From an uncultured Alphaproteobacteria bacterium (lineage in GTDB: Bacteria > Pseudomonadota > Alphaproteobacteria > HIMB59 > GCA-002718135): DNA of 44,367 nucleotides. The translations under genes were made by a program, and so were the position numbers. How positions within the stretch are numbered: position 1 is the stretch's first letter; each line of letters starts with the position of its first letter. Under the pieces are notes generated by a model. It saw only the letters and a list, made by a program, of their open reading frames with translations, searched no databases and was not told the DNA's origin. The stretch is taken from the NCBI GenBank assembly GCA_902589095.1, contig CACIRR010000004.1, forward strand, positions 1-44,367, given 5' to 3'. This document shows positions 18,422 to 29,604 of the stretch, piece after piece.

Positions 18422-20815
18422 ATGAATTCATCTTTAATTCCCGTACTACCACTTAGAGATATAGTTGTTTTTCCTGGAATGGTTGCACCTCTATTTGTAG
18501 GCAGAAAACAATCAGTTAATGCATTAAACCATGCAATGAGCGTAGATAAAAAAATATTTCTTTTAGCTCAAAAAAATTCAGAAACTGACAATCCAAACAA
18601 ATCAGATCTATACGAATGCGGAACTGTGGCAAAAGTACTTCAGTTATTGAAGCTTCCAGATGGAACTATTAAAGTTTTAGTTGAAGGAACTTCAAGAGCT
18701 AAATTAGTGACTCTTAATACATCAAATGATTTTTTAAGTGCCAAAATTAAAACAGTTGATACAAAATTTAAAAATAATAATAACATAAAAGCCCTGATAA
18801 AAGTTGTTTTAGAACAGTTTGAAGACTACGCAAAAGTTAATAAAAAAATTCCATCCGAAGTTATCACCAATCTAAGCTCAATGACTGATGCATACAAAAT
18901 AGCTGACGTAGTTTCCATAAATTTAACAATAAATATGTTACAAAAGCAAGAACTGCTAGAAATGTTTAACTTAGAAGAAAGGTTAAATAAAATTCATTTT
19001 TATTTAGTTTCCGAAATTGACTCTTTTCAAATGGAAAAAAAGATAAAGGGAAGAGTAAAACGACAAATGGAAAAAACCCAGAAGGAATATTATCTTAATG
19101 AACAAATGAAAGCTATTCAAAAAGAACTGGGTGATAATGATGACTTAGATGAAGTTGCTGAAATTGAAAAAAAATTAGAAACAGTAAAATTATCAAAAGA
19201 AGCTAAAGAAAAATGTAAGTCTGAAATTAAGAAGTTGAAAAATATGAGTCCTATGTCGGCTGAAGCAACTGTTATAAGAAATTATCTTGATTGGATATTT
19301 TCTATCCCGTGGAATGAACCTACAACAATTTCAAAAAATATTAAAAAAGCTAAATCTATTTTAGAGAACGACCATTATGGTCTTGATAAAGTCAAAGATA
19401 GAATTTTAGAATATTTGGCAGTTCAAAAAAGAACAGAAAAAATAAAAGGGCCAATTTTATGTTTAGTGGGCCCTCCAGGTGTAGGCAAAACATCCCTTGG
19501 AAAATCTATAGCTTCTGCAACTGGAAGAAACTTCGTAAGAATGTCTTTGGGGGGAGTGAGAGATGAGGCTGAGATAAGGGGGCATAGAAAAACATACATT
19601 GGTTCAATGCCTGGAAGATTTATTCAATCAATGAAAAAAGCTAAATCCTCCAACCCACTTATTCTATTAGATGAAATTGATAAACTTGGATCAGATTGGA
19701 GAGGAGATCCATCATCTGCTTTACTTGAGGTTTTAGATCCTGAACAAAACGATAAATTTAATGATCACTATCTTGAACTTGACTATAATTTATCTGACGT
19801 AATGTTTGTTTGTACTGCTAACACTCTCAATATACCCCCTGCATTGCTTGATAGAATGGAAATTATAAGAATTCCAGGATATACTGAAAAAGAAAAGAAT
19901 AAAATTGCACAAAAATATTTAATTCCAAAACAAATTAAAAATCATTTTCTTAAAAAAAATGAACTTAAATTTTCAAATAAAGTAGTAAACCAAATTATAA
20001 GGAATTTTACTAGAGAGGCCGGAGTAAGAAATTTAGAGAAAGAAATATCTAAAGTTTGCAGAAAAGCAGTGAAATTATTAGAAACATCGAATAAAAAACA
20101 TGTCATTCTCAATGATCAGATGTTGACAACTTTTTTAGGAATTAACAAATTCAGATCAAGTGAAATAGAAAAGAAAAACTTAATTGGCGTAACTAACGGC
20201 CTTGCCTGGACTGAGGTAGGTGGTGAGATTTTATCAATTGAAGTTATTCTGTCCATCGGTAAAGGAAGGCTTACAATCACTGGAAAGTTAGGTGAGGTTA
20301 TGAAAGAGTCAGTTCAAGCAGCTATTTCATACGTGAAATCTCACAGTTTAAACCTAGGTATTCACCCATTTGATTTTGATAAATTTGATATTCATGTTCA
20401 CGTGCCTGAAGGTGCCACTCCCAAGGATGGTCCTAGCGCAGGTATAGCAATATTTAACTCTTTAGTATCATCTCTTACATCTAATAAAGTAAGAAAAGAC
20501 GTTGCAATGACGGGTGAAATTACACTCAGAGGTAGAGTTTTACCAATCGGAGGATTAAAAGAAAAAATCTATGCTGCATCCAGAGCAGGTATTAAAAAAG
20601 TTTTAATTCCTGAAGAAAATAAAAATGAAGTAGCTGAATTTGATAAAGAGATTTTAAAGACTCTCAAAATTATTCCCATAAATGAAGCAAAATCAATTCT
20701 AGAGCACACGCTTATCAAGCCCATTTCCCCACTTGATTTAACCGAATCAGATATTCTTGAGGCACAAAAAAACAGATATTCTGATACAAATTTGAAAGAA
20801 AACATCAGGCACTAA
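18422..20815 (+). CDS. lon: ATP-dependent protease Lon
   Basis: Lon is a cytoplasmic AAA+ serine protease of unfolded and regulatory proteins. 797 residues. The N-terminal LAN domain starts LIPVLPLRDIVVFPGMVAPL, followed by a coiled-coil region around residues 195-270. Walker A GPPGVGKT is at 350-357, and Walker B is LILLDEIDK. The Ser-Lys dyad is Ser672 in PKDGPSAG and Lys715 in GGLKEK, with the usual 43-residue spacing. It begins 33 bases after clpX, with no hairpin between them, so it may be read from the same transcript. Confidence 0.98.
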   Translation: MNSSLIPVLPLRDIVVFPGMVAPLFVGRKQSVNALNHAMSVDKKIFLLAQKNSETDNPNKSDLYECGTVAKVLQLLKLPDGTIKVLVEGTSRAKLVTLNTSNDFLSAKIKTVDTKFKNNNNIKALIKVVLEQFEDYAKVNKKIPSEVITNLSSMTDAYKIADVVSINLTINMLQKQELLEMFNLEERLNKIHFYLVSEIDSFQMEKKIKGRVKRQMEKTQKEYYLNEQMKAIQKELGDNDDLDEVAEIEKKLETVKLSKEAKEKCKSEIKKLKNMSPMSAEATVIRNYLDWIFSIPWNEPTTISKNIKKAKSILENDHYGLDKVKDRILEYLAVQKRTEKIKGPILCLVGPPGVGKTSLGKSIASATGRNFVRMSLGGVRDEAEIRGHRKTYIGSMPGRFIQSMKKAKSSNPLILLDEIDKLGSDWRGDPSSALLEVLDPEQNDKFNDHYLELDYNLSDVMFVCTANTLNIPPALLDRMEIIRIPGYTEKEKNKIAQKYLIPKQIKNHFLKKNELKFSNKVVNQIIRNFTREAGVRNLEKEISKVCRKAVKLLETSNKKHVILNDQMLTTFLGINKFRSSEIEKKNLIGVTNGLAWTEVGGEILSIEVILSIGKGRLTITGKLGEVMKESVQAAISYVKSHSLNLGIHPFDFDKFDIHVHVPEGATPKDGPSAGIAIFNSLVSSLTSNKVRKDVAMTGEITLRGRVLPIGGLKEKIYAASRAGIKKVLIPEENKNEVAEFDKEILKTLKIIPINEAKSILEHTLIKPISPLDLTESDILEAQKNRYSDTNLKENIRH

Positions 20816-20879
20816 ACCCATGTTTTCCCGGATTTTTATTTAAAATTCCTTTGAAACTGCGAATATTTCCAAAAAATGA

Positions 20880-20909
20880 TTGACTAGAACCATAATGAAA
20901 TAATATTCT
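20880..20909 (+). promoter_or_regulatory. Candidate promoter for hupB
   Basis: TTGACT (20880-20885) resembles a -35 box. TATTCT at 20904-20909 (18-base spacer) or TAATAT at 20901-20906 (15) could be the -10. The 124-base gap between lon and hupB otherwise shows only an imperfect AT-rich inverted repeat near 20830-20850. AT-rich background makes this tentative. Confidence 0.35.
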
Positions 20910-20939
20910 AATTATAACACCAATAAAAAGGAGTTTGAT

Positions 20940-21215
20940 GTGAATAAAAATGACCTAATTGCATCAGTTGCCTCTTCTGCTGGATTGTCCAAATCTGATG
21001 CTACGAGAGCAATTGAAAGTTTTTTAGATGCTGTAACTAATTCTCTAAAAAGAGATGAAAAAGTTAGTATTGTTGGTTTTGGAAATTTTAGTGTTAGCCA
21101 TAGAAAAGCAACAACTGGAAGAAACCCAAGAACTGGTGAGTCTATACAAATCCCAGCTTCTAAAAGACCAAAGTTTACCGTAGGCAAAGCACTTAAAGAT
21201 GCAGTAAATAACTAG
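20940..21215 (+). CDS. hupB: DNA-binding protein HU
   Basis: HU is a small dimeric nucleoid protein that bends DNA. 91 residues from a GTG start; the ATG two bases earlier is in another frame and closes at once (ATGTGA). The ribosome binding site AAGGAG (20928-20933) is correctly spaced from the GTG. The signature VSIVGFGNFSVSHRKATTGR, then NPRTGESIQIPASKRPKF, is the HU/IHF beta-arm region. Position after lon is the conserved arrangement. A strong terminator follows. Confidence 0.97.
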   Translation: MNKNDLIASVASSAGLSKSDATRAIESFLDAVTNSLKRDEKVSIVGFGNFSVSHRKATTGRNPRTGESIQIPASKRPKFTVGKALKDAVNN

Positions 21216-21237
21216 AATAATTAAAATTTTTATTGCG

Positions 21238-21273
21238 CCGGCTGTTAAAAATATTTAACAGCCGGTTTTGTTT
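21238..21273 (+). terminator. Intrinsic terminator after hupB
   Basis: A perfect 12-bp inverted repeat CCGGCTGTTAAA (21238-21249) and TTTAACAGCCGG (21254-21265) with a four-base loop is followed by TTTTGTTT. It lies 22 bases after the hupB stop and two bases before tRNA-Val, so tRNA-Val would need its own promoter or read-through. Confidence 0.92.
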
Positions 21274-21274
21274 A

Positions 21275-21350
21275 GGGTGTTTAGCTCAGTTGGTAGAGCA
21301 TCTCGTTTACACCGAGAGGGTCGGGAGTTCGAGTCTCTCAACACCCACCA
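21275..21350 (+). tRNA. tRNA-Val (TAC)
   Basis: A 76-base cloverleaf with acceptor GGGTGTT paired with AACACCC, anticodon TAC in the loop TTTACAC, T arm with AGTTCGAGTCT, and encoded ACCA. It begins immediately after the terminator of hupB. Confidence 0.98.
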
Positions 21351-21353
21351 TGC

Positions 21354-21430
21354 GCGGGAGTAGTTCAGCTGGTTAGAACGCTGCCCTGTCACGGCAGAGG
21401 TCGCGGGTTCGAATCCCGTCTCTCGCGCCA
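21354..21430 (+). tRNA. tRNA-Asp (GTC)
   Basis: A 77-base cloverleaf with acceptor GCGGGAG paired with CTCTCGC (one G-U), anticodon GTC in the loop CTGTCAC, discriminator G and encoded CCA. The start at 21354 rather than 21352 gives full acceptor pairing and the correct T-A before the D stem. Three bases separate it from tRNA-Val, so the two are cotranscribed. Confidence 0.97.
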
Positions 21431-21535
21431 CTTTTTGATGAGTGATTAAAAATAGTAGTTAAAATAGTAGCAGTTTAAACTAACTCTAAAAATAGTATTT
21501 TAGCCGCAGAAATCATCGATTGTTATCCTTGAATA

Positions 21536-21566
21536 TTTTACTAAATAGATTAGTAAAACATTTTTT
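21536..21566 (+). promoter_or_regulatory. AT-rich hairpin with T run just before nuoA
   Basis: TTTTACTAA (21536-21544) and TTAGTAAAA (21550-21558) form a perfect nine-bp stem with a five-base loop, followed by CATTTTTTG. The geometry is that of an intrinsic terminator, but only two pairs are G-C. It ends about 16 bases before the nuoA GTG. It could end the tRNA transcript, attenuate nuo transcription, or be a chance repeat in AT-rich DNA. Confidence 0.4.
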
Positions 21567-21581
21567 GTAGAAAATTTTAAA

Positions 21582-21947
21582 GTGGAAAATTATTTATCTG
21601 AATATTTACCAATACTTATTTTTATAATTATTGGTTTTGCTATTGCGATTGGAATGACAACATTGTCCTTTGTTGTCGGAGATCGCAAACCTGATAATGA
21701 AAAGCTATCAGCATATGAATGTGGCTTTGAAGCATTTGATGATGCCAGAGGAAGATTTGATGTGCGATTTTATTTGGTAGCAATTTTGTTTATCATTTTT
21801 GATTTAGAAGTAGCGTTTTTATTCCCATGGGCTGTTTCATTAGGAAGTATTGGAATTTTTGGATTTTGGTCAATGATGATTTTCTTATTAATTCTCACTA
21901 TAGGTTTTATCTATGAGTGGAAAAAAGGAGCCCTTGAATGGGAGTAG
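21582..21947 (+). CDS. nuoA: NADH-quinone oxidoreductase subunit A
   Basis: Small membrane subunit of complex I, 121 residues, with three hydrophobic helices at about 9-30, 64-84 and 90-112. [31 protein letters not shown] carries the conserved loop and the start of the second helix. The start is GTG at 21582 with no strong ribosome binding site. It overlaps nuoB by ten bases. First gene of an uninterrupted nuoA-N set in canonical order. Confidence 0.96.
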   Translation: MENYLSEYLPILIFIIIGFAIAIGMTTLSFVVGDRKPDNEKLSAYECGFEAFDDARGRFDVRFYLVAILFIIFDLEVAFLFPWAVSLGSIGIFGFWSMMIFLLILTIGFIYEWKKGALEWE

Positions 21948-22438
21948 AAATAAACGAAGATAATTTTGGAGAAGAGCTTAATTCTAAAGGTTTTTTAGTT
22001 GCTAATTTTGACAAACTATTAACATGGGCAAGAACAGGTTCATTATGGCCAATGACGTTTGGTTTGGCATGCTGTGGAGTAGAAATGATTCATACTTATA
22101 TGGCTAGATACGATTTAGATAGATATGGAGTTATTCCACGAGGAAGCCCTAGACAATCAGATGTTATGATCGTTGCCGGAACATTAACAAACAAGATGGC
22201 ACCAGCACTTAGAAAAGTTTACGACCAAATGCCAGAACCTAGATGGGTCATATCTATGGGCTCATGCGCAAATGGAGGTGGATATTATCATTACTCATAT
22301 TCAGTTGTCAGGGGTTGCGATAGAATTGTGCCAGTAGATATATATGTGCCAGGTTGTCCGCCCACAGCTGAAGCCCTAGTTTATGGTATCTTGCAATTAC
22401 AAAAAAAAATTAAAAGAAAAAATAAATTTGTAAGATAA
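21938..22438 (+). CDS. nuoB: NADH-quinone oxidoreductase subunit B
   Basis: Carries the terminal [4Fe-4S] cluster N2 that passes electrons to quinone. 166 residues; the ligands are Cys45 and Cys46 in LACCGVEM, Cys109 in MGSCANGGG and Cys139 in [11 protein letters not shown]. The start overlaps the nuoA end by ten bases. It lies at the junction of the peripheral and membrane arms. Confidence 0.98.
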   Translation: MGVEINEDNFGEELNSKGFLVANFDKLLTWARTGSLWPMTFGLACCGVEMIHTYMARYDLDRYGVIPRGSPRQSDVMIVAGTLTNKMAPALRKVYDQMPEPRWVISMGSCANGGGYYHYSYSVVRGCDRIVPVDIYVPGCPPTAEALVYGILQLQKKIKRKNKFVR

Positions 22439-22441
22439 TAG

Positions 22442-23014
22442 ATGCTTCAAGAATTAAATAAAATTAAAGAGCTAAACTTAGTTACGGATAACAAAATTTT
22501 TTATTCAGCGGTTTTTTCAAGAGAACACTTAACTAAGCTTTTTAATGAACTTAAGAATAATGAATTACTATGCTTTAATCAGTTAATAGATATCACAGCA
22601 ATTGATCATCCATCAAAAGAAAAAAGATTTGAATTAGTTTATATTTTATTAAGTATGAAACATAATAAGAGGGTCATTTTAAAAACTCATTTAGAAGAAA
22701 ATGACAGCATTGATAGTTTAACTGAAATCTTTCAAGCTTCAAACTGGTACGAAAGAGAGTGTTATGACTTGTTTGGTATAAAATTTAATAACCATCCAGA
22801 TTTAAGAAGAATCATGACTGATTACAATTTTGAAGGCTTTCCACTTCGTAAAGACTTTCCGCTAACTGGACATACTGAAGTTAGATACGATGATGTTGAG
22901 AAAAAAGTAGTTTATGAACCTGTACAATTAACTCAGGAATATAGAGATTTTGATTATACTTCACCGTGGGAAGGAATGACTAAAGGTATTGATGACGAAA
23001 GTGAGCAAGAATAA
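22442..23014 (+). CDS. nuoC: NADH-quinone oxidoreductase subunit C
   Basis: Peripheral-arm subunit (30 kDa homologue), 190 residues. The family signature is [17 protein letters not shown], then [11 protein letters not shown] and [20 protein letters not shown]. It is separate from NuoD, unlike the fused NuoCD of E. coli, as usual in alphaproteobacteria and mitochondria. It is three bases after nuoB and two before nuoD. Confidence 0.97.
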   Translation: MLQELNKIKELNLVTDNKIFYSAVFSREHLTKLFNELKNNELLCFNQLIDITAIDHPSKEKRFELVYILLSMKHNKRVILKTHLEENDSIDSLTEIFQASNWYERECYDLFGIKFNNHPDLRRIMTDYNFEGFPLRKDFPLTGHTEVRYDDVEKKVVYEPVQLTQEYRDFDYTSPWEGMTKGIDDESEQE

Positions 23015-23016
23015 TT

Positions 23017-24195
23017 ATGAAAGAAATAGAAGTAAACACAACTACAATAAACTTTGGACCTCAACATCCAGCTGCACACGGGGTTTTGAGATTAGTTGTG
23101 GAATTAGATGGCGAGGTTGTAGAAAGAGCCGAGCCGCATATAGGTTTGCTTCATAGAGGAACAGAAAAATTAATTGAATACAAGACTTATCTGCAAGCTG
23201 TTCCTTATTTTGATAGATTAGATTATGTTTCTCCAATGTGCCAAGAACATGCTTTTGCACTAGCAACTGAAAAGTTACTTGGTATCGAAGTGCCTCAAAG
23301 AGCACAATACATCAGAGTAATTTTTGCAGAAATAACAAGACTTCTAAATCATTTATTAAACATACCTGCTTATGCTGCTGATATTGGAGCTGTAACTCCT
23401 TTCTTATGGTGCTTTGAAGAAAGAGAAAAACTTCTTCAATTTCATGAAGCAGTCTCAGGAGCAAGATTTCATGCTGCATATTTTAGACCAGGCGGTGTTC
23501 ATCAAGATATGCCTGAAGGAATGGAAGAAAAATTAGGAAAACATTTTGAAAAATTGCCTAAGTTTATTGATGATCTTGAGAGTCTTTTAACAAACAACAG
23601 AATTTTAAGGCAAAGGTCTGTTGATATTGGTGTGATCTCTAAGGATGAAGCAATAGAATGGGGATGTACTGGGCCTGTTTTAAGAAGTGCAGGAGTACCA
23701 TGGGACTTAAGACGTTCTCAGCCTTATGATGCTTACGATAAAGTAGAGTTTGAAATCCCAGTTGGTAAAAAAGGAGATTGTTTTGACAGATATTTAGTTC
23801 GTATAGAGGAAATGAGACAAAGCATTTCGATAATTCAACAATGTTTAAAGCAGATTAAATCAGGTGAAATTTCTGTAATTGATAATAAAATTACGCCCCC
23901 TAAAAGAAGTGAAATGAAACACTCTATGGAATCACTTATTCATCATTTCAAATTATTTACTGAAGGTTATAGAGTTCCAGAAGGTGAAACTTATAATGCG
24001 GTTGAAGCACCTAAAGGTGAATTCGGTGTTTTTTTAGTATCTGATGGCTCAAGTAAACCATATAGATGTAAAATAAGAGCGCCGGGTTTTGCACATTTAC
24101 AAACTCTGGATTTCTTATCTCAAGGACATTTAATGGCTGATATTGCAGCAATTCTTGGAAGTCTTGATATAGTATTTGGAGAAATTGATAGATGA
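23017..24195 (+). CDS. nuoD: NADH-quinone oxidoreductase subunit D
   Basis: 49 kDa homologue that forms the quinone pocket with NuoB, related to hydrogenase large subunits but without nickel ligands. 392 residues. [20 protein letters not shown] at the N-terminus carries the quinone-site histidines. Further landmarks are [16 protein letters not shown], and near the C-terminus [13 protein letters not shown] and [18 protein letters not shown]. The TGA stop overlaps the nuoE ATG by four bases. Confidence 0.98.
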   Translation: MKEIEVNTTTINFGPQHPAAHGVLRLVVELDGEVVERAEPHIGLLHRGTEKLIEYKTYLQAVPYFDRLDYVSPMCQEHAFALATEKLLGIEVPQRAQYIRVIFAEITRLLNHLLNIPAYAADIGAVTPFLWCFEEREKLLQFHEAVSGARFHAAYFRPGGVHQDMPEGMEEKLGKHFEKLPKFIDDLESLLTNNRILRQRSVDIGVISKDEAIEWGCTGPVLRSAGVPWDLRRSQPYDAYDKVEFEIPVGKKGDCFDRYLVRIEEMRQSISIIQQCLKQIKSGEISVIDNKITPPKRSEMKHSMESLIHHFKLFTEGYRVPEGETYNAVEAPKGEFGVFLVSDGSSKPYRCKIRAPGFAHLQTLDFLSQGHLMADIAAILGSLDIVFGEIDR

Positions 24196-24791
24196 AACAT
24201 CCAGGGATGACAAATAAAGTTTATAATATTTCTAATGATGTTTTTAATTGGTCTGAAGATAATTTTAATAGAGTTTCTGAAATTATAAAAAAATATCCCA
24301 ATTCTAGGCAGCAAAGTGCAGTAATACCACTGTTAGATTTAGCTCAGAGACAAAATGCTGGATGGTTAAGTAAGACTGCTATTGAAAAAGTCGCTGAGAC
24401 CCTAAGTATGTCTTATATCCGTGTTTTAGAAGTAGCTACTTTTTATTCAATGTTTAATCTCGAACCTGTTGGAGAAAATTTTGTTCAAATTTGTAGAACA
24501 ACTCCATGCTGGTTAAGAGGAAGCGATAAACTTACAAAAGTTGCTAAAGAAGTTTCTAACTCAAAACTAGGAGAAACATCAACTGATAATAAATTCACTA
24601 TTGTTGAAGTTGAATGTCTAGGAGCATGTTGTAACGCTCCAATGGTTCAAATTAATGATGATTACTTTGAAGATCTTGATGAGGAAAATTTTAGAAAAAT
24701 ATTAATTGATTTAAAAAATAATAAATCAATTAATAAAGGTTCGCAAATTGGAAGGCAAACATCTCATCCAAAAAGAGGTAATGATGCTTAA
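24192..24791 (+). CDS. nuoE: NADH-quinone oxidoreductase subunit E
   Basis: 24 kDa homologue with a thioredoxin-like fold and [2Fe-2S] cluster N1a. 199 residues; the ligands are in CRTTPC and [27 protein letters not shown] and the EVATFYSMF stretch are the helical N-terminal part. The C-terminal 25 residues are polar and not conserved. The last eight bases overlap the chosen nuoF start. Confidence 0.97.
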   Translation: MKHPGMTNKVYNISNDVFNWSEDNFNRVSEIIKKYPNSRQQSAVIPLLDLAQRQNAGWLSKTAIEKVAETLSMSYIRVLEVATFYSMFNLEPVGENFVQICRTTPCWLRGSDKLTKVAKEVSNSKLGETSTDNKFTIVEVECLGACCNAPMVQINDDYFEDLDEENFRKILIDLKNNKSINKGSQIGRQTSHPKRGNDA

Positions 24792-26061
24792 AGAAGAAGA
24801 TAAGATTTTTAAAAACTTATATGGTTTTGAAGATTGGTCTTTAAAAGGAGCTATGCAAAGAGGCGTGTGGTCAAATACAAAAGAAATTATCGAAAAAGGG
24901 TCTGATTTTATTGTTGAAGAAATTAAAAGTAGTCAATTACGTGGAAGAGGAGGTGCTGGATTTCCTGCAGGATTGAAATGGTCTTTCATGCCTAAAGACT
25001 CAGGCAAACCGCATTACTTAGTAGTAAATGCTGATGAGTCAGAACCAGGAACATGTAAAGATAGAGAAATCATGAGAAATGATCCTCATTTACTATTAGA
25101 AGGGTGTTTAGTTGCGGGCTTTGCTATGCACGCAAATGCTTGCTATATTTATATAAGAGGAGAATATTATAGTGAAGCTTCTAATTTACAAAAGGCGATT
25201 GATGAAGCTTATGCTAACAATCTAATTGGAAAAAATGCTTGTGGGAGTAATTGGGATTATGACATTTATTTGCATAGAGGTGCAGGAGCATACATTTGTG
25301 GAGAAGAGACTGCACTTCTTGAAAGTCTAGAGGGTAAAAAAGGACAACCAAGATTAAAACCGCCATTTCCAGCTGGAGCTGGACTCTATGGATGTCCGAC
25401 AACAGTTACGAATGTGGAAACAATTGCAGTTGCTCCAACTATAATTAGAAAAGGTGCTTCTTGGTTTAATTCTCTTGGAAGAGAAAATAACACAGGTACA
25501 AAAATTTTTAGTATTTCGGGTCACGTAAATAACCCTTGTAATGTTGAAGAAGAAATGGGTATCGGATTAAAAGAGTTAATCGAAACTCATGCTGGCGGTG
25601 TTATAGGAGGATGGGATAATTTATTAGCTGTTATTCCTGGTGGAGCTAGCGTACCTTTAATTCCAAAATCAATTTGCGATACTGTAAAAATGGACTTTGA
25701 TAGTTTGAAGGAAGTTCACAGCGGTCTTGGTACTGCAGCGGTAATAGTAATGAATAAATCTACAGACATTGTTGATGCAATTTGTAGACTGTCACATTTT
25801 TATAAACACGAAAGCTGCGGTCAATGCACACCATGCAGAGAAGGAACCGGATGGATGTTTAGAATGATGGAGAAAATGGTTAAAGGTGATGCGGAAGTAA
25901 ATGATATTGATAAACTTTTAGATGTTACCAAGCAAATAGAAGGACATACAATATGTGCGCTAGGTGATGCCGCCGCATGGCCTATTCAAGGTTTAATGAG
26001 GCATTTTCGACCAGAAGTTGAGAGAAGAATTAAAGAATATAGAATAAGTGAGGTGGCATAA
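24784..26061 (+). CDS. nuoF: NADH-quinone oxidoreductase subunit F
   Basis: 51 kDa homologue that binds NADH and FMN and carries [4Fe-4S] cluster N3. The FMN/NADH sites are [14 protein letters not shown] and [20 protein letters not shown], and the cluster is in [12 protein letters not shown] plus the later Cys of HTICALGD. The reading frame is open from an ATG at 24748, but AGAGG at 24774-24778 is spaced for ATG 24784 (or 24781). Those give the usual N-terminus [14 protein letters not shown] and about 425 residues. It overlaps the nuoE end and shares one base with nuoG (TAATG). Confidence 0.97.
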   Translation: MLKEEDKIFKNLYGFEDWSLKGAMQRGVWSNTKEIIEKGSDFIVEEIKSSQLRGRGGAGFPAGLKWSFMPKDSGKPHYLVVNADESEPGTCKDREIMRNDPHLLLEGCLVAGFAMHANACYIYIRGEYYSEASNLQKAIDEAYANNLIGKNACGSNWDYDIYLHRGAGAYICGEETALLESLEGKKGQPRLKPPFPAGAGLYGCPTTVTNVETIAVAPTIIRKGASWFNSLGRENNTGTKIFSISGHVNNPCNVEEEMGIGLKELIETHAGGVIGGWDNLLAVIPGGASVPLIPKSICDTVKMDFDSLKEVHSGLGTAAVIVMNKSTDIVDAICRLSHFYKHESCGQCTPCREGTGWMFRMMEKMVKGDAEVNDIDKLLDVTKQIEGHTICALGDAAAWPIQGLMRHFRPEVERRIKEYRISEVA

Positions 26062-28109
26062 TGCCAACTATTACAATTGATAATAAAAAAGTTGAATTTG
26101 AAAATGGAATGACAGTGATGCAAGCATGTGAGCTTGCTGGAGCTGAGATACCTAGATTTTGTTATCATGAAAAACTATCTATAGCAGGAAATTGTAGGAT
26201 GTGCCTTGTTGAAATGGAAAAAGCTCCAAAGCCTATAGCATCTTGTGCAATGCCAGCTGGTGACGGTATGGTAATTAAAACAAACTCTGACACAGTTCAA
26301 AAAGCAAGAAAAGGAGTGATGGAATTTCTTTTAATAAACCATCCCCTGGATTGTCCAATTTGTGATCAGGGCGGAGAGTGTGATCTGCAAGATCAGGCAT
26401 TGCATTATGGTTTTGATAAATCAAGGTATGAAGAAAATAAGCGTGCAGTAAAAAATAAACATATGGGCCCATTAGTGAGTACTATAATGACTAGATGCAT
26501 TCATTGTACAAGATGTGTGAGATTTTCAACTGAAGTTGCTGGTGTAGATGATTTGGGATTACTTGGTAGAGGCGAGAATGCTGAAATAACTACTTATTTA
26601 GAGAAAACAATTGAGTCCGAATTGTCAGGCAATGTTATTGATTTGTGTCCAGTTGGAGCGCTAACAAGTAAGCCTTATGCTTTTAAGTCAAGACCATGGG
26701 AATTAACTAAAACTGAAACACATGATGTGCTAGATGGAGTGGGCTCCAGCATTAGAGTTGATACACGTGGAAAGCAAGTTTTGAGAGTTTTGCCTCGCAT
26801 TAATGAAGATACAAATGAAGAATGGATCAATGATAAAACAAGATTTGCGATAGATGGTTTATCAAGACAAAGATTAGATAAAGTATACATAAAAAATGAA
26901 AATAAACTAAATGTTGCTGATTGGGACACAGCTTTAAACAAAATAAAAGATGAATTAAATAAAAGAGGAAAAGAAAAAACAATTACATTATCAGGTAAAT
27001 TTACTGACGCTGAAACAATAATCGCATCAAAATTTTTTTTAGATGGTTTAGGTTCGAATTTATATGATTGCAGATTTGACAATGCGCAGATTATTCATAA
27101 TGAAAATGAAAGTTATAAATTTAATTCTTCAATTCATGAAATCGAAAATGCTGACGCAATTTTACTAGTTGGCTCAAATCCTAGATGGGAAGCAAGTGTA
27201 CTTAATTCAAGAATTAGAAAAGCATACATAAATAATAATTGTAAAGTGGGAGTTATTGGCCCAGATCTTGATCTGAACTATTCTTACACAAAAATTTCTA
27301 ATTCCCTAATCGGATTAAATGACATTAAGGAAAAAAAATCAGAATTCTCAAAAATTTTTCATAATGCAAAAAATCCATTAATTATTATCGGAACATCAGC
27401 TATCAATAATAGTGAGGGAGCATCTGTTTTAAAGTTATGTGCAGACATCGCCAAAAAATTACCTAATTATTCTAGTACATTTAATCCACTGAATATATTA
27501 AATCAGGATATCTCAAGAGTAGGCTCATTGGAGTTAGGTTTTGTAAACAAATATTTTGATAAGAATTTTGAAGAAAACATAAAAGAAAATGTTAAAATTA
27601 ATAAGCCTGTTATTTTTTTATTAGGATTAGATGAGATCGACCCAAAAAATCTAGAGCAAGCATTTGTTGTATATATTGGCCACCATGGTGATTTGAACGC
27701 TCAACATGCTGATATTATATTGCCATCTCCAGCTTATACTGAAAAGACTTCTACTTTCATGAACATAGAGGGACGAGTAATACAAACATCGAGATGTCAT
27801 AACCCGCTTGGAGAAGCAAAAGAAGAATGGAAAATATTTAGAGTGCTTAGTGATCTTATGAATTGTGATTTAAAATTTAATAACCTTAATGATGTAAGAA
27901 AATATCTTGTTGATAATAATAAAAATTTCCTTCAAATTTTAGAATGTAATAATACATCAAATTTATCTTTTGCATCACCTGAAGCAATTACTGAACATAC
28001 TATTGCATATAACATTACCAATTTTTACATGAATGACTCTATTTCCCGTTCATCAGAAACTATGGCAAATTGTACAAATGAAATTCTAAATAAAGAAAAA
28101 GCATCATGA
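26061..28109 (+). CDS. nuoG: NADH-quinone oxidoreductase subunit G
   Basis: 75 kDa homologue, 682 residues, the mitochondrial/alphaproteobacterial length. The N-terminal ferredoxin domain is [19 protein letters not shown] with CRMCLVEME. Cluster ligands continue in [19 protein letters not shown] and [13 protein letters not shown] with [11 protein letters not shown]. The C-terminal molybdopterin-oxidoreductase-like domain has no cofactor role in this family and is less conserved here. The extra cluster N7 motif of some bacteria is not seen. Its TGA overlaps nuoH by four bases. Confidence 0.97.
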   Translation: MPTITIDNKKVEFENGMTVMQACELAGAEIPRFCYHEKLSIAGNCRMCLVEMEKAPKPIASCAMPAGDGMVIKTNSDTVQKARKGVMEFLLINHPLDCPICDQGGECDLQDQALHYGFDKSRYEENKRAVKNKHMGPLVSTIMTRCIHCTRCVRFSTEVAGVDDLGLLGRGENAEITTYLEKTIESELSGNVIDLCPVGALTSKPYAFKSRPWELTKTETHDVLDGVGSSIRVDTRGKQVLRVLPRINEDTNEEWINDKTRFAIDGLSRQRLDKVYIKNENKLNVADWDTALNKIKDELNKRGKEKTITLSGKFTDAETIIASKFFLDGLGSNLYDCRFDNAQIIHNENESYKFNSSIHEIENADAILLVGSNPRWEASVLNSRIRKAYINNNCKVGVIGPDLDLNYSYTKISNSLIGLNDIKEKKSEFSKIFHNAKNPLIIIGTSAINNSEGASVLKLCADIAKKLPNYSSTFNPLNILNQDISRVGSLELGFVNKYFDKNFEENIKENVKINKPVIFLLGLDEIDPKNLEQAFVVYIGHHGDLNAQHADIILPSPAYTEKTSTFMNIEGRVIQTSRCHNPLGEAKEEWKIFRVLSDLMNCDLKFNNLNDVRKYLVDNNKNFLQILECNNTSNLSFASPEAITEHTIAYNITNFYMNDSISRSSETMANCTNEILNKEKAS

Positions 28110-29128
28110 ATAGTTTTTCATATTTAAATGATTTAATAATTCCTGGTGGAATTATTATTGCTCAAATAATGGCAGTATTGATGCCAGTTCTAATTTCAGT
28201 TGCATTTTTAGTATATGCTGAAAGAAAAGTTCTCGCTCTTATTCAGCTGCGTCGCGGCCCGAATGTTGTTGGGCCCTTTGGTATCCTTCAAAGTTTTGCT
28301 GATGCTCTAAAATTATTAACTAAAGAAAATATTGTTCCAGCCAATTCTAATAAAATTGTTTTTTTATTAGCACCTATCATTACGATGGTACTCAGTTTAG
28401 CAGGCTGGGCAGTTATACCTTTTGCTCCTAATTGGGTGTTAGCAGATATTAATGTGGGAATAATGTACCTCTTTGCTGTATCATCACTTGGTGTTTATGG
28501 AATAATTATGGCTGGATGGGCTAGTAACTCACAGTATCCTTTTCTTGGAGCATTAAGGTCAGCGGCTCAAATGGTATCATATGAAGTTTCAATTGGCTTT
28601 GTTATTATTACTGTATTACTTTGTGTAGGATCTCTTAACTTATCAAAAATAGTTGAAGCACAAGAAACAGTATGGTTTGCAATTCCTCTACTTCCAATGT
28701 TTGTCGTTTTTTTTATTTCAGCTCTTGCAGAGACAAATAGATTACCTTTTGATTTACCTGAGGATGAGTCGACTCTTGTTGCTGGATTTTTTACTGAGTA
28801 TTCATCCGCTTCTTTTGTATTATTTTTTCTTGGGGAGTATGCAAGCATGATCCTGATGAGCTCAATGACAGTAATATTATTCATGGGAGGTTGGTTACCA
28901 CCGTTTGATATATTTCCATTAAATGCAGTACCAGGAGTAATATGGTTTGTAATTAAGGTTATATTTATTTTATTTTTGTTTATATGGGTTCGAGGAACTT
29001 TTCCCAGATATAGATATGATCAATTAATGAGACTCGGCTGGAAGATTTTTTTACCATTATCATTACTGTGGGTAGTTTTAACAGCAGGTTTTTTAATTGT
29101 ATTTGATATGGTGCCAAACTCTTTATGA
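28106..29128 (+). CDS. nuoH: NADH-quinone oxidoreductase subunit H
   Basis: ND1 homologue, a membrane subunit of about eight helices that completes the quinone channel. 340 residues. Conserved stretches are [46 protein letters not shown] and [20 protein letters not shown]. The acidic residues of the last belong to the proton path. The stop overlaps nuoI by four bases. Confidence 0.98.
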   Translation: MNSFSYLNDLIIPGGIIIAQIMAVLMPVLISVAFLVYAERKVLALIQLRRGPNVVGPFGILQSFADALKLLTKENIVPANSNKIVFLLAPIITMVLSLAGWAVIPFAPNWVLADINVGIMYLFAVSSLGVYGIIMAGWASNSQYPFLGALRSAAQMVSYEVSIGFVIITVLLCVGSLNLSKIVEAQETVWFAIPLLPMFVVFFISALAETNRLPFDLPEDESTLVAGFFTEYSSASFVLFFLGEYASMILMSSMTVILFMGGWLPPFDIFPLNAVPGVIWFVIKVIFILFLFIWVRGTFPRYRYDQLMRLGWKIFLPLSLLWVVLTAGFLIVFDMVPNSL

Positions 29129-29604
29129 TAAAATATATTAAATCATTTATACTTTTTGAGTTGTTGCAAGGAATGTTTTTAACTTTGAAATATATGTTTA
29201 AAGCAAAGGTAACAATAAATTATCCTCATGAGAAAGGCCCTCTAAGCCCCAGGTTCAGAGGTGAACATGCTCTAAGAAGGTATCCCAGTGGTGAAGAGAG
29301 ATGTATTGCATGTAAATTATGTGAAGCGGTTTGTCCTGCGCAAGCTATTACAATCGAAGCTGAGCCAAGAGAGGATGGTAGTAGAAGAACTACTAGATAC
29401 GACATTGATATGAGTAAATGTATTTATTGTGGGTTGTGTCAGGAGTCATGTCCTGTCGATGCAATTGTTGAAGGTCCAAATTTTGAATTCGCGACAGAAA
29501 CTAGAGAAGAATTGATGTATACCAAAGAAAAACTTCTTGAAAATGGAGATAGGTGGGAGCAAGAGATTGCTCAAAACATTTATTTAGATAGGAAATATCG
29601 TTAA
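29125..29604 (+). CDS. nuoI: NADH-quinone oxidoreductase subunit I
   Basis: TYKY homologue with two [4Fe-4S] clusters (N6a and N6b). 159 residues. [12 protein letters not shown] and [12 protein letters not shown], each followed later by proline-flanked cysteines, are the paired motifs. The N-terminal amphipathic helix precedes [15 protein letters not shown]. It shares one base with the nuoJ start (TAATG). Confidence 0.98.
   Translation: MIKYIKSFILFELLQGMFLTLKYMFKAKVTINYPHEKGPLSPRFRGEHALRRYPSGEERCIACKLCEAVCPAQAITIEAEPREDGSRRTTRYDIDMSKCIYCGLCQESCPVDAIVEGPNFEFATETREELMYTKEKLLENGDRWEQEIAQNIYLDRKYR

Noticed and set aside
24748-24783. Upstream ATG extending NuoF by 12 residues into nuoE
   Set aside because: AGAGG at 24774-24778 is placed for the later ATG, and family N-termini match the shorter form.
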